Part shown: positions 21,284-33,945 of the stretch, piece by piece
How the letters are laid out: every line of letters starts with the position of its first letter
How positions within the stretch are numbered: the stretch's first letter is position 1
NCBI RefSeq assembly: GCF_033115175.1
Contig: NC_084835.1
Location: 32,197,858 to 32,261,857, forward strand
Direction: 5' to 3'
Length of the DNA: 64,000 nt
From: Lepus europaeus
Taxonomy: Eukaryota; Chordata; Mammalia; Lagomorpha; Leporidae
Notes under the pieces: generated by a model
Databases searched by the model: none
The model's input: only the letters and a program-made list of their open reading frames with translations
Told to the model about the DNA's origin: nothing
Made by a program: the position numbers and the translations under genes

Positions 21284-22259
21284 AAGGGAAAAGGTTTATT
21301 GGGGAACACCCAACTGACTGGAAAGCTGATTCCAGCCAAGACTGGGAGAAAAGTCACTCATCTTTTGTAGGTAGAGGGTTTTTCTGTAGAGAAATTTTGA
21401 ACAATTATACAGCATTAAGTGGGGAATAGGACCATCAGTACACACAGTTTGGGAGTAGAGCCATTGGTGGTAGAGTAGAGGTTATGATTACAAAGAAATG
21501 AGGCCCAAGTGCACTAGACAGGGTCTAGAACAAAGGACAGAGTCATTATTAGAGGAGCTAAGAAAGGTGCTGTCTAAGCTACAATTAAGTTTTCTGATTG
21601 AGAGGCAAATAGAACCTGACAGAAGGGGCTTGATAATAATCTGTTGGGCTTTAGGCCTTGTAAGTTAAGAGGCCCAGACCTATCTATCTCTTCGCATGGG
21701 GTACATCCTAAGGGAGGTGTGAACCTCCTAGGGGAAGGCACTCTGTTGACTTTCATTACTTGGCTGGCCTGGGAGGAGAGCTGGCCAGGTAAAGGCAGGT
21801 GGCATCTCTAACAAGAAATTTACAATTCTGCCTGCAATGTTGCTGACCCTACTTGACCGTCCCCTCAGCTGCAGTGGTCACTTTGGAAGCTGGGCTGAGT
21901 GAAGGGCTTTTCAGCTTAGAGTCAATAAGATCTGTGGCTCTGACCTGGGCATCCTTCGACTCCAGGGCAGGTCCATTTCCAGTGATCCAACTCTTGGCAG
22001 AGCTGCCAGGGCTCTTCACAAGCTGACTTCTGCTGAAGCCCAGGCTTACCACATTGAAAGCCACTGCAGTGGACTGGCCTGTTGGGGTATGCAAGAGCCA
22101 GCCCGGCGCTCCAAACGGGACCCAGGTCCTACCTAGAGGCTGAGGCTGGCCTCTGGAGGCCTCAGGCACACCTACTAATTCCATTTTCCATGAACTTTTA
22201 GAAGTAAATGCATATGGCACAAGGTATGGATCTGAGCTTTTTGCTTTTGGATGTGGCAC
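21284..22259 (-). mobile_element. Unidentified retroposed segment with AATAAA and A-tail
   Basis: On the minus strand the segment ends in AATAAA (21300-21295) about 11 nt before a 20-nt A-tract, the signature of a reverse-transcribed polyadenylated RNA. Its upstream half contains an open frame of up to 136 codons (22259-21849), serine- and lysine-rich, which I do not recognise. It abuts the RPL10A pseudogene in the same orientation. It may be a lagomorph LTR/retroposon or a retrocopy of an mRNA 3' end. Confidence 0.45.
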
Positions 22260-22264
22260 TGGGA

Positions 22265-22875
22265 TTTTTTAGGATGTGCCTTCATACAGCTGCTGGGACT
22301 CACTGTGGTGCTCCTGATACAGAAAGTCCAGACTTCCTGCCAGTTCTTGAGCGGTGACACCAGGAAGTCGGCAGCCAAGTAGATGTTATACAAGCTCATC
22401 ACTGTGATCCAACAGCCATGGCCACACACAGTAACTTCCTCATCTGGAACTGGGTTGTGGAGCCTACCCCATCAGCTTCGGCTATGCTGTTTTATTGTGT
22501 CTCATCAGGGAAGGTAGCGTTCCAGGTTTATTTAGGCCTGGGCCCACCATTTGTGGAATCCACTTGATGAGAGGCTCTGAGGCCGAAAGGGCATCATACT
22601 TCTTGGCTAGATTCTTAGTCTTGTTGGCTTTCTTCAGTACCTTGGCGTCCATTTGGGGAGTATCCACAGCCTTGGCCTGTCCCAGTGCAGCTATTTCTCA
22701 AGACACACACAGAACGCTTGAACAAGGGGTGAACTTGAGCTTGATGGTGCCTTAGAAGCATATGTGAAATGTAGTTCTTCTATGAGGAACTACCGTCATA
22801 GTTCTTCAAATTCATCTGCAGCTCTGCAGTGTCTGAACTTCTGGCTCATGGTGCTACTCTGCAGCAGCTGGAAGA
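22265..22875 (-). pseudogene. RPL10A: RPL10A processed pseudogene, heavily decayed
   Basis: Read on the minus strand, intronless remnants of ribosomal protein L10a (uL1) appear in order. These are a segment resembling AGTTGCAGATCAGCTTGAAG then AAGAACTATGAC (about 22800), a GTGGATACTCCCCAAATGGA stretch (about 22660), [26 protein letters not shown], and YNIYLAADFLVSPLKNWQ (about 22390-22330), ending where the parent ends in GKPQRLY. Stops, frameshifts and gaps destroy the frame; the 5' quarter is largely unrecognisable. It is an old retrocopy without function. Confidence 0.85.
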
Positions 22876-23988
22876 GTGTCTGGACCTAAATTAATACTTT
22901 GTTTGCTCTTGTCATTCTCTTAAAGAGACATTTAATTTTTCTTAGTAGAACAAATTCATTTGCTGAATGAATACATAAATATTGAGGAGTATTGTTTTAC
23001 TCTTAGCACTTCACATAGGAATTTTTTTCTATTTGCTTGATTCTATTTTAGAAATTTCAATTCTGTGTCAGGAGGTCATTATATCTGCTTTAACTTTCTA
23101 TCATATGGCTTTATAATTATTATATTGTTAATATGGTCTGAAATTTTAAAATGTGGTAGAGTTGAACCCCTACCTTATATGCATATATCTGCTTGTCTTC
23201 CTGTTTTTTTCTCTCTCCTCTCTCTCTCCCTTTTTCTCTCTCTCTGTATAATTTTTTTCAATGTCCCACCTTTTGGCATTCCTACCTCCTTAATCTTCTA
23301 GATGAATTTCTTTGGTAGACACTTTCTGCCTGCTCAGCAACCTTTTTAGTAAGCAAATCCTCCTTTGCTGTGCACATGCTACACAGCTTGGGTGGCACTG
23401 CTTCCTATCGCCCTGGGGATGGAAGGGTGGGCGTATGGCCCCAGCATGGCCAACTGCAGTATCTAGACTCCCGGGCCAAAGTTGCTGGAAGTCAGGAATG
23501 GACACATGATCCCACTTGGGCCAGTCTGGGATACATGTCCCTGACCACCCACTGTCAACTGCCATTGTGAGTCAACAGACTCTTTTTGCTGTATTTGCTC
23601 AGTCGCAGGCTGGGTTTGAGACCACCAGAAGTCATCTCACACTCCTTTCCCACCCCCACATGGAGAGAGCTTGAGAAAAAAGAGACAGCGAATCCATAGA
23701 TTTGAGAGCCAATAACTTGAGACCCTGGATCCAGCCTTGCCTGAGGCTTTACTTTATATATAAATTCCCTTTTCTTCTTAAAATACATTCACTACCAAAA
23801 GCAGCCTCAACTAATACAATTTCACTGTCTGTCAAGGTCCACATGTATTTCTTGGGGCCTTGAAATCTGGTCAAGCTGAAAACCACCCTGGAGGGATAGA
23901 AAGACTTTACAATGTCAGCTCACTTAGTTAACCCACAGGAGCGTGTTTGGTTCCATTTTGTCCTTGTAGCGTTTCATTCCTGTTCATG

Positions 23989-24340
23989 TTTTTTTTTTTT
24001 TTTTTTTGACAGGAAGAGTGGACAGTGAGAGAGAGAGAGAGAGAGAGAGATAAAGGTCTTCCTTTTGCCGTTGGTTCACCCCCCAATGGCCGCTGTGGTG
24101 GCGCGCTGCGACTGGCGCACCGCGCTGATCCAAAGGCAGGAGCCAGGTGCTCCTCCTGGTCTCCCATGGGGTGCAGAGCCCAAGGACTTGGGCCATCTTC
24201 CACTGCACTCCCGGGCCACAGCAGAGAGCTGGACTGGAAGAGGAGCAACCGGGACAGAATCCGGTGCCCCGACCGGGACTAGAACCCGGTGTGCCAGCAC
24301 CGCAGGCAGAGGATTAGCCTATTGAGCCGCGGCGCCGGCC
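23989..24340 (-). mobile_element. C-repeat SINE (young type)
   Basis: Ends GAGCCGCGGCGCCGGCC; flanked by TCCTGTTCATG/TCCTGTTCACG. Confidence 0.93.
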
Positions 24341-24939
24341 TCCTGTTCACGTTTTAATAGTTTTCTATGATTAAATCTTTTGTCCAGGGTAGGAATTCTA
24401 GAGACGTTTGTGCCCTCAGCCTCTAACACTGCTGTGGACTGTGCTGCAGTAAGGAAGCCTCCCCCCTCCCCCCAACACAGCAGGTGTATTTGTGCCTCAT
24501 CTGTGTCCACTGCTGGCAAGACAAGCATCCAGGACAGCTGTCCTCCACGTGGGGACTTGCTGGCTAGGCTGCACTGATTTGGGGGATCCTTAACGTTAAC
24601 CCTGCACCTCTGTGCTTGCTGCTGAGGGGAAGGGAGGGCCTTGAGGGCCCCTCAGCAGCTTCTCTATGCTTTAGCCCAGAAGGGACTCATCACACCTGTG
24701 CTCCCATTGCAGTGAACCTGTCAAGGACCCTGCCTGAGGGCAAAGGGGCTTACAGTGGAGTCTTCTCTCTGCCCAGGGAGGAAAGGACTGGGAGAAGGGA
24801 GGGCAAGGCAGCCTGAGGTGGGTCAGCCATGGGGCAGGGACGAATGCCAGATAAGCTCAGGGCTGAGAGAAGTCAGTGAGTGGAAGAGGGCTTGGCAGGG
24901 CAGTCAGTGAGAGCTGTGAGGGAAAGGGAAGGTGAGGGT

Positions 24940-25125
24940 CATTAACTTTTACGGGGTGCTGGCCACATACCCGGTGCTTGCCAAACACTTTGTATCGGTT
25001 AACTCAGGTTGATCTCAGTAAGTGAGCCAGGTACTGTTGAACCCCACATTTGACAGAGGAGAGACTCAAGGTTGTTTAGTAACTCGCTCAGGGTCACCCA
25101 GCTGCGGGTGGCAGAGCTGGATCCT
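24940..25125 (+). repeat. MIR
   Basis: Full MIR-like order: a TGCCAAACACTTTGTATC block, a GATCTCAGTAAGTGAG block, GAGGAGAGACTCAAGG, then GGGTCACCCAGCTGCGGGTGG. Confidence 0.65.
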
Positions 25126-26311
25126 CCCACATCACCCTGGAATCTGCTGTTCATCTGGCTCCGGAGCAGTGGACTCTTAACAGCCCTGCGGTGCCACTTG
25201 ACAGGATGTCCTTAAAGAAGAGAGTGAGGGAGGGGGAATTTGCACCCTTGGAAACGTGCCAGATCCTGGGCCAAGCGCTTTGTGTCTGCTCTCTGAGGTC
25301 CCAGGACCTGCCAGGCACAAAGCAGGCGCTCAACACAATCCCCCTCCGATTGTTGTGGGCTGGAGCCACCTGCCAACAGGGAAGAGGGAAGGAGGAAGGC
25401 CATGGGGCCTCTGGTGACAGATGGAAAAGCTTGCATGTGGGTGCTTTGCAAAACAGCCTCCTGCGTCTCCCACCATGCAGTACTGCCAGGGCGAGTGCGT
25501 CAGGTGGACTGTGGGTTCAGATAAAATGTGGGTAATGTCAGTGCTGGGTGGATTAAATGAGATAATTCAGATAAAGTGCTGAGCACAGGCCCTGGCAGGA
25601 ATGCCAGATGTTCAGTGACTGTGGCTGTCATTACCATTGTCACAGAGGTGGGAAATGGAGAAGGAAGTCCAGCAAGCTGCACGGGCTTGTGGCAAATAAT
25701 AGGAGGCAGGGCCAGAGCCTGAGTCCAGGTTCAGAAGTCAGCCCTTGACCCCCCCATGCCCTGCAGGACCCCAGTGGAGGAGCTCCCCTGGGATTCTAGC
25801 AACACAGGCTTACAAGAGAACGCTCCTGCCTTTCCCCTAAAAAGAGGCTGTTTTGAAAATAGCACGTTATGCAATTAATATTTCCTCTTGGGTACATCTG
25901 GGCTCCAGTTCCTCCTGGCATCTTGGATTGAAATGAAGTTCCTCTTTTCTGGAGAACTGGCATGATTGCTAATAACAGTGTAGGGAGGAAAATACTTTTT
26001 CTTATTCCTCAGTCATCACCAGTTCTTCGCTGGGACAGAGCCCTGTAACAGAAGACATATGAACAAGAGAGAAATAGCTCATGTCACACGGGAGAAGCCT
26101 TAGTGGACAGTAACTCAGTGCAGTGGCTTAGAGCTCTGGCTTTTGTGGCATCATCCAGGGGCTGAGAACCATGGGAGGAAGGTGTGGAGTGAGGTCAGTG
26201 TGCAGAGCTGCCTGGTGCTGCCTGGAACCCACGGGAGACTTGAGAGGTCTCCGCTACAGGAGGCAGAACAGGGAGAGGAGACAGACAGCGCTTTTCCTCT
26301 CTGTGCTGTTT

Positions 26312-26636
26312 CTTTCTTTCTTTTGTTATTTGAAAGGCAGCGTGAGAGAGAGAGAGAGAGTGAGAGAGTGTCTTCCATTTGCTGGTTCATTCCCCAGATA
26401 GCCACAGTGACAGGGATGGGCCAGGCCAAAGCCAGGAGCCAGGAGCCAGGAGCTTCCTCTAGGTCTCCCACATGGGTGCAGGGGCCCAAGGACTTAGGTA
26501 ATCCTCCACTGCTTTCCCGGGTGCATTAGCAGGGAGTGGGATTGGAAGTGGAGCAGACAGGACTTGAACTGGTGCCCATATGGGATGCTGGCATTGCAGG
26601 ACATGGCTTTCGCCTGCTGTACCACAGCACCAGCCC
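26312..26636 (-). mobile_element. C-repeat SINE (old type)
   Basis: Flanked by CTCTGTGCTGTTT on both sides; purine run of GA dinucleotides. Confidence 0.87.
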
Positions 26637-26714
26637 CTCTGTGCTGTTTATTAATCACTTTCAGCTCAAAAAAATTTTATGTTAAAGAGGCATATTTTGG
26701 GGTGGCTGATTTTT

Positions 26715-26900
26715 CAACAGTTACTAGAACTTGAGTTCTTACTGTACGCCAGGCCTATTTCAAACTGCTTTATAAACAAAATGTTGTTTACTACCCAGAA
26801 CAGCCTCGGGAAGTAAGTGCTGTTTTGCAGATTGGGAAACAGAGGCACAGTTTTCCCTAAAATTATAGATAGTAGGTGGTGCACCCAGGATTTGAAGTCA
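26715..26900 (+). repeat. MIR
   Basis: GTACGCCAGGCCTATTTCAAA, CAGATTGGGAAACAGAGGCAC and TTGAAGTCAGG follow MIR order. Confidence 0.6.
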
Positions 26901-27087
26901 GGTTCTGGAATTTTCTTGATTTTTTTTCCCCATGGGACCCTTGTTTAAATAGAAATGGACATAGAAACCAACAGGGAACTCTAATTAGAAGTTCTAGGGA
27001 ACTCCAGTTAGAACAGAAAGGGAGTGATGGGGCCAAGAGATCTTAAACATTGCTGTTCCCCTCTCCTCCAGTCTCCCATGAAGCACA

Positions 27088-27400
27088 GTTAGGTGAAGTG
27101 GTTAGATGCTGCCTGGGACTCCTCCATCCCATGATGGTGTGCCTGGATTTAAGTCCCACCTCTGCTCCCAATTTCAGCTTCCTGCTAATGCTTACCCTAG
27201 GAAGAGGCAGGCGATGACTCAAGTACTCGGTCCCTGCCACCACATGGGAGGTCCGGATTGAGTTCTAGGCTTCTGGCTTCAACCTGACCCAGCACTGGCC
27301 ACTGGGGGCATTTAGGGAAAGAACCAATGAATGGAAGATTTCTCTGTCTCTGCCTTTCAAACACAATACAGTACAATACAATACAATGTAATAAAATAGA
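27088..27400 (+). mobile_element. C-repeat SINE (very old)
   Basis: Diverged head; tail has become an ACAAT-type run near 27360-27385. Confidence 0.7.
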
Positions 27401-27905
27401 TATTGTCAAAATCACAATAGGAAAATGGAAAAAAGGGAAGTCACTGGATTGTCCCATTCTGCTTTCTGTGACTCTGTGTTTTAAGGTGAGGATTAGATCC
27501 CCCTTTCAGCCTTGCCTTCAGGGTAGCTCAGAGCTTCCTTGTTATACTCAATTGAGGAACTAGCTCAGGTTCTGGAATAATTGTGCCTTCCTCATCTCTC
27601 CATGGCGAAGTCCTCCTTTCACTCTGTGATCACTTTAATGTGGAACACTGATCCAACACTCTGAAATCACAGTTGCCCAACGCTGTTGTTCAATGCTGGG
27701 GACTAACTCCAGCAACTTCACCTTGGGGGCAGAGGACTGGCAGGTGCCAATGAGGGGCTGCCCTCAGCATGCTTGGAGTGTGCTGACGTGGCTGGGTCCC
27801 AGCAGAGGGCTTCTGTCCCCATAGCTCTCCCTGACACAGGGCAAGCCTGACGTGGGAGTTACAGGGGGAAATAAGCATTTTATGTCAGACAGCAAGAAGG
27901 ATGAG

Positions 27906-28225
27906 TGGAAGCCAGGGTTGTGGTGCAGTGGGTTAAGCTGCTGCCTGGACCCTGGCATCCTATATTGGAGTGCTGATTGGCATCCTGGTTGCCCTGCTTC
28001 TGATCCAGCTCCCTGCTAGTGTGCATAGGAAGGCAGCAGAAGATGGCTCAAGTACTTCGGCCCCTGTTACCCAAGGGGGATCTGGGTGGTGTTCATGGTT
28101 CCTGGTTTCAGACTGACCCAGCCCTGGCCATTAAAACAATTTTGGGAGTAAACCAGTAGACGGAAGATCTCTCTCTCTCTTCTCTCTCTCTCTTTCTCTG
28201 CCTTTTGAATAGATAAATGAATCCT
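27906..28225 (+). mobile_element. C-repeat SINE (old type)
   Basis: GGTTGTGGTGCAGTGGGTTA head, TC-rich tract, worn tail. Confidence 0.82.
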
Positions 28226-28582
28226 TCTTTTAAAATTATATATTTGAAAGGAAGAATTCAAAAATGAGAGAGGCCAGCGCCATAGCTCGCTAGGCTAATC
28301 CTCTGCCTGCGGCACCAGTACTCCAGGTTCTAGTCCCGGTTGGGGCACCGGTTCTGTCCCAGTTGCTCCTCTTCCAGTCCAGCTCTCTGCTGTGGCCCGG
28401 GAAGGCAGTGGAGGATGGCCCAAGTGCTTGGGCCCTGCACCCGCATGGGAGACCAAGAGAAGCATCTGGCTCCTGGCTTTGGATTGGTGCAGTACACCAG
28501 ATGTAGCGGCCATTTGGGAGGTGAACCAATGGAAGGAAGACCTTTCTCTCTGTCTCTCTCTCACTGTCTAACTCTGCCTGTC

Positions 28583-28626
<44 letters not shown>

Positions 28627-28720
28627 CAGAGAAAAAGCTACTCCTCATGTGGTTGCAGTGGACAGGGCTGGACCAGGAGCCCGGAACTCCATGCAGATCT
28701 CCCAGGTGACAGATCACTTA
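28226..28720. mobile_element. Young C-repeat SINE nested in old minus fragment
   Basis: An old minus fragment (28226-28270 and 28623-28720) is split by a plus young copy (28270-28622) whose A-tail is about 40 nt long. Confidence 0.85.
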
Positions 28721-28849
28721 GCTGTCCTTTTTGGGCAGTCCTGCTCATCATCTGTCTGTAAGGTCCTCCTGGGAAAGTGAATGAGTATGTTGTACCTGAG
28801 CGAGTGCAAACCGAAAAGCATAACACATGGATAAAATTTGACAGTCCTT

Positions 28850-29197
28850 GGGCCGGTGCAACGGCTCACTAGGCTAATCCTCCGCCTGCAGCGCCGGCAC
28901 ACTGGGTTCTAGTCCCAGTCGGGGCGCTGGATTCTGTCCCGGTTGCTCCTTTTCCAGTCCAGCTCTCTGCTGTTGCCCGGGAAGGCAGTGGAGGATGGCC
29001 CAGGTGCTTGGGCCCTGCACCCGCATGGGAGACCAGGAGAAGCACCTGGCTCCTGGCTTCGGATCAGCGCGGTGCGCCGGCCGCAGCACAGCAGCCGCGG
29101 CGGCCATTGGAGGGTGAACCAACAGCTAAAAGGAAGACCTTTCTCTCTGTCTCTCTCTTACTGTCTAACTCTGCCTGTCAAAAAAAAAAAAAAAAAA
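28850..29197 (+). mobile_element. C-repeat SINE (young type)
   Basis: Complete copy with A-tail; imperfect duplication TTGACAGTCCTT/GTGATGGTCCTT. Confidence 0.92.
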
Positions 29198-29199
29198 GT

Positions 29200-29650
29200 G
29201 ATGGTCCTTTATTGCTGGCGGTGGAGAATGGGCTCATGCCCTAAAAAACTCTTGACCCTGAAGCCCAAAGCAACAGGTGTATAAAGGCAAAAACCGCAAA
29301 ATTGGGAGGGGAATACATGGTTACTGGGGTCAAGCTGACCTAAACCTATGCAAAACTAATATCTACTATAATCTTGACAATATCAGTTACAATCTTAACA
29401 ATTTCAATTATAATCTTGACATTAATCCAGGTATTAGCTTAAATCATACGTAGGACATAGAAAAATTACATTTTTATCGTTAACCTAGGTGCAGCCTATC
29501 CACTTCCAAGCTTGAGCAATCATGCTAGGGGGTTTCTATGCTCTGCCAAGTGTGACACAGGTTTCCAGGTGTGATGTAGTGGACTGCTGTTGTCCGAGTG
29601 TTTTAGAGCATAGTTTCAGACCAGAGTCTCATGGTGGAGGTGTGTGTGGG
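29200..29650 (-). mobile_element. Possible LTR-like repeat
   Basis: Starts with TTTATTGCTGGCGGTGGAG, that is, a minus-strand AATAAA near an element end. It contains repeated ATAATCTTGACA-type units, unlike the flanking DNA. I do not recognise the family; the LTR reading is a guess from the terminal AATAAA. Confidence 0.25.
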
Positions 29651-29789
29651 GGGTGCTTTCTCAAGATGGAGTCTCAGGTGCTCTAACATGGAGTCCCTAC
29701 TGTCAAGGTGTTACTTCAGTGTACTTGAGAGAGTAAAAGGGTGTGGCCCTTACGGTGGGATTAGCAGCAGGTGGAGCTTGCTCTTCCCA

Positions 29790-29975
29790 TTCCTTCCTGT
29801 CCGTGAGGACACAGGAAGAAGGCTGCACGGCGGAAAGAGAGCCCTCGCCAGAAGCCGAGCATCCTGGCATGTTGATCTGGGAACTCCAGCCCCGACAGGT
29901 GTGAGAAAACACATGTCCGTTGTTTAAGCCGCCTCGTCTATGGTAATTTTTTATGGTAGCCTGAGCGGCTGCCCC
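29790..29975 (+). mobile_element. MLT1/MST-type LTR fragment (ERVL-MaLR)
   Basis: The order of blocks (GTGAGGACACAGGAAGAAGG, then AGCATCCTGGCATGTTGATC, then CCGTTGTTTAAGCCGCCTCG, TCTATGG and TTTTTTATGGTAGC) is that of the 3' part of a MaLR LTR. It is an old, noncoding remnant of an endogenous retroviral element; no internal viral genes are visible. Confidence 0.65.
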
Positions 29976-30534
29976 CCAAAAGCTACTGGGTTCTGAGGGC
30001 TCTGCTGCTGCCTGGCCCCTCTCCTGGGTTTTGTGCTGGTCTGCCATAGCAGAGGGCATTCTCCAACCCCAAGCCAGGACTTGAGGTCTGGCATGTGAGA
30101 GGGAATGCAGCCTCCGTAGGAACAGGGCTTGCTGGCCTGGCTCACTGTTTAGGGTAGGCTCTGGCGGCACAGCTACTGTGCAGCCCTGTCTTCCCTCAAG
30201 GTCTCCAGGACTGGGTGGTGGCCTGATTTTCGGCTGTCAGGGAGGGTCTGACTCTCCGGACGCCTCTCCAACAGAAGTCCTGCAGGCGTGATGCCACCTG
30301 CTGGTGCAAAGCCAATGGGCCCAGGTGTATTGATGAAAGCCCAAGACAAGGGCTTCTGGGCCAAACTGACATCTCTGTAAACTGCAGAGGAAGGGCACAG
30401 ATGGGCCCTTCCTGCCTGAACCTTAGAGGGAGGCTGGGTGTGTTGTGGTGGGAGAAAGGGGAGAGGGGTTTCTCATTCCTCTCTCCTTTCGACATTTACG
30501 GAGCACATTCTATGTGTGTTTTGTACTGGGGCTT

Positions 30535-30678
30535 CTGATTCCTGGCTTTGGATTGTCCTGGCTCCGGCTGTTGCAGCCATTTGGGGAGTGAACCAGTGGA
30601 CGGAAGACCTCTTTCTCTCTCCCTTTTCTATTTGTAACTCTACCTCTCAAATAAGTAAATAAAATCTTAAAAAAGTTT
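30535..30678 (+). mobile_element. C-repeat SINE, 5' truncated
   Basis: Only the second half is present (from CTGGCTTTGGATTG to the AAATAAGTAAATAAAATC tail). Confidence 0.8.
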
Positions 30679-30914
30679 TTTCATCTTGCCTCGCTTATTT
30701 ACATAAATACAGCAACAATAGTGAATGCCCCGCCCCTATAGGCTCTTTTAAAGTTTTCTTTGCTGGAATCTTTGATAAGGAACTTCAGATTAGATCTTCA
30801 AAGTGAGATAAGGATTTACCACCTGATTTCACCTGCAGGACCTGGGTGAATTCCTCTCTTCTTGAGGTCCCCCAAATATTTTGAGGTTCATGGACCTATC
30901 AGAAAGTGACATTA

Positions 30915-31245
30915 TTGGGACTGGCATTGTGGCACAGCAGGTTTTAAAGCTGCCATCTGTGATGCTGGCTTCCCACATCAGAGCTCTGGTTCCAGTCCTG
31001 GCTACTCTATTTCTGATCCAGCTCCCTGCTACTGTGCCTGGGAAAGCAGCAGATAATGACCCAAGGGCTTGAGCCCCTGCTACCCATGTGGGAGACACAG
31101 ATGGAGTTCCAGGCTCCTGGCTTCAGCCTGGCTCAGACCTTGCTGTTGCAGCCATTTGGTGACTAAATGGAAGCAGATGGAAGATTCTCTCTTCCTCCAT
31201 CTCTCTCTCTCTGTCACTCTGCCTTTCAAAAAATAAAATAAATTA
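30915..31245 (+). mobile_element. C-repeat SINE (old type)
   Basis: GGGACTGGCATTGTGGCACA head to CAAAAAATAAAATAAATT tail. Confidence 0.84.
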
Positions 31246-31341
31246 TAAGAATAATAAAATTACATTCTTTACTTACCTTGTGACCTGAAACCCTGTAAGG
31301 AAATCATAGACAGTGTACCCTTTTTGGGTGGGGGAAGTTAT

Positions 31342-31645
31342 TGTCTTAATATTATTTATTTTCATTTTATTTGAAAGGCAGAGACAGAGATCTTTAATAC
31401 ATTAGTTCACTACCCAAATGCCCACAATTGCTGGAACTGGGCCAGGCTGAAGGCCAGGGGCTGGAAACTCTATCTGGGTCTCTCATTTGGGTAGCAGGAA
31501 CCTAACTGAGCCATTGCCACAGCCTCCCAGGTTGTGCAATAGCAGGAGGCTGGAACCAGAAGCCAAGCTGGGATTTAAACCTAGGTACCCTAATAGGATC
31601 ATGTGGGCATTCTAACGGTGGCTTAACTGCTAGGCCAAAGGCCCC
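31342..31645 (-). mobile_element. C-repeat SINE (old type)
   Basis: TTTATTTGAAAGGCAGAGAC tail side; head ends CTGCTAGGCCAAAGGCCCC. Confidence 0.78.
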
Positions 31646-33617
31646 ATGGCTCAGGTCTAATAATTAAACACGAAGAGAAATTGTGTTAGGGTGTAATGGA
31701 ATGGAAAACAAATCCGAGCAGAGGTCAGTTGTTGTAGACAAGGCTGTGCCAGCAGGAGTTGAGGTGCAGGTGGGAGTTGGATTAGAGCATAAAGTGGCAT
31801 TCTTGAAGCAGGTGCAGGTACCGTGACAGCCATGACCCAAAGTTGGCCCTCAGAGACAGACTTGCAAAGCCAAAAGCCTTTGTTGCCATGGCTGGTGAAG
31901 GATGATGTTTGTGCACGTGCTGCCTCGTCCAGTCACATGCCCACTGAGCCGAGGCAATGTGATGGCGTTTCCTGGCACCGGTGAGCAAGCCAAGATTAGG
32001 AGGACAGAAGTCCCCTGTGCACAGGAGCCTCTTATTAAGACAAACTTTGCTGAAGACTTGGTAGATTGGAGCTTCAGATCACACCTAACTTGAATCCCCA
32101 GCCCCTTGGTGACTGCTAGACAGAGTGCCACCAATGCCTGTTGCATGGCAGAGACCGTGATATCAGCTCCGGCTGCCCCCTTTACCTAGTTTCCCCTGGT
32201 GCCCAAAACTCAAAACCTGTTGTTAGGGTTCCTCATTCTTTTCTTGAAAGCTCCCTCATCTTCAGCAACCGTTCTGATTCACCCTCCTTTTTTTTCTTCT
32301 TTTTAAAAAGTTCCTGCTTTCTTAGGAGAGCTGCTTAGGACACAGTTGCCCTGGGATGGCCTGGTTCCAAGCCCCTCCAATGGGAACTTTCCTGCCACAC
32401 CTATGCTCTCTCCCACCTAACCCATGAAGCTTTCCCCAGCCCCATGTGGGTGTAGGGGCAGATTTGAGTCTCATCTCCTGCCCCCTACTGCCAGTAATAA
32501 GGCTGTACACTTTTCAAAACACTGACGGCTACCATGAGCAGTGGGCAATGCACCTGCCTTCTCCTGCGGCAGCCAGAGTGGGTGGGCTAGTGGGTCACCA
32601 AGCCAAACTCTCAGGACACAAAACAGGACGAGAAGGGAGCCCCATCCTTTTGTTTGTGTCAGGGGGCCATGGCCAAGTTCGTCTCAATAGACGCCGGTCT
32701 GTGGGATCCACACACTCTGCAGGACAGGCTGTAAGGTCAGCGCCCTGAGCGTTTTCCTTAGGATGATCCCCTTTGTCACAAATGGCACAGTGAGAAAGGA
32801 CAAAGGAATCAAAGGCTGTCTCCATGAGGAGAAGGATCACCAAAGGCATCTACCGAAAGAACCAGTTCAGACAGGCAAGAACAAGAGCCTCGTACGATCA
32901 CCTGCACAGGGCTGTATAGCAGGGAGCCTGGGCCCAGCTGGCACAAACCCCACCTTCTCCAGCATTTGTTGGAGGTCTGGGCAGTGGGGGGTGGGATGGC
33001 TGCAGCAGCCTGGGGCCCCAGAGTCTTTAGGGGAGGGAGAGATCCCCTCCCACCCTCCCTCCAGTTCTTATGTGGGCTCTCAGTCTAGACCTAGGAACCA
33101 GTTTCATACCAGGCTGACCCACAAGGGAAAAGCACACAGGTTTTATGAGTTACACCTACCTGGGAAAGTCCCAAGACATGACCCAAGCATGGTACTCTTA
33201 TGCTTTTGAGATCAAGGACAACACATCGGCGAGGGGACCCCAGGGCAGCATGATCTCTGGGCTAGGGTGGCGGAGTCTAGGGATGGCACTAAGAGGGATG
33301 TGGAGGGTGGGCAAGCAGGGCAGGGCCAGGGCGACTGCCTTGGATTTGTTCCCGCAGGTGTATTGGAGCCCCGGAGAGCAGTGTCTGGGGAGGGAGGCGT
33401 TTCTTTGGCCCAGGCAGGGGAGGACACCCCTCCCCAGGGCAGGGAAGCTCAGGCCAAATGGTCCTTCCTGCTCCAGTGACTCCAGCTGCAGACACTCAGC
33501 ACACCTGATGGGCGTCGTTCTGAGATGACGTGTCTGTAACTCCTTCACCAGGAACTGTAGGTGAGATTTTAGGTGCGGGTGCCCATGGGGGCCTGACTTA
33601 GGAGCATGAAGAAAATA

Positions 33618-33942
33618 TCGGGCCAGCATTGTGGCACAGTGGGTCATGCTGCTGGCTGTTACACTGGAATCCCATGTGAGAGCCCCTGGCTTAAGTCCCA
33701 GCTACTCTGCTTCTGATCCATCTTCCTGCCGATGCACCTGGGGAAGCAGTGGTAGATGACCCAAGTGCTTGAGTTCCTGCTACCATTATGGGAGACCCAA
33801 ATGGAGTTCTAGACGCCTGGCTTCAGCCTGGACCAGCTGTGTGGTTATATGGGGATTGAAACCAGTGGATGGAAAACCTTTCTCTTTCTGTCTCTACTCC
33901 TTTGTCGGTCACTCTACCTTTCAAATAAGTAAAATAAATCTG
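33618..33942 (+). mobile_element. C-repeat SINE (old type)
   Basis: GGGCCAGCATTGTGGCACAG head; tail-to-tail with the next minus copy. Confidence 0.85.
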
Positions 33943-33945
33943 TGT

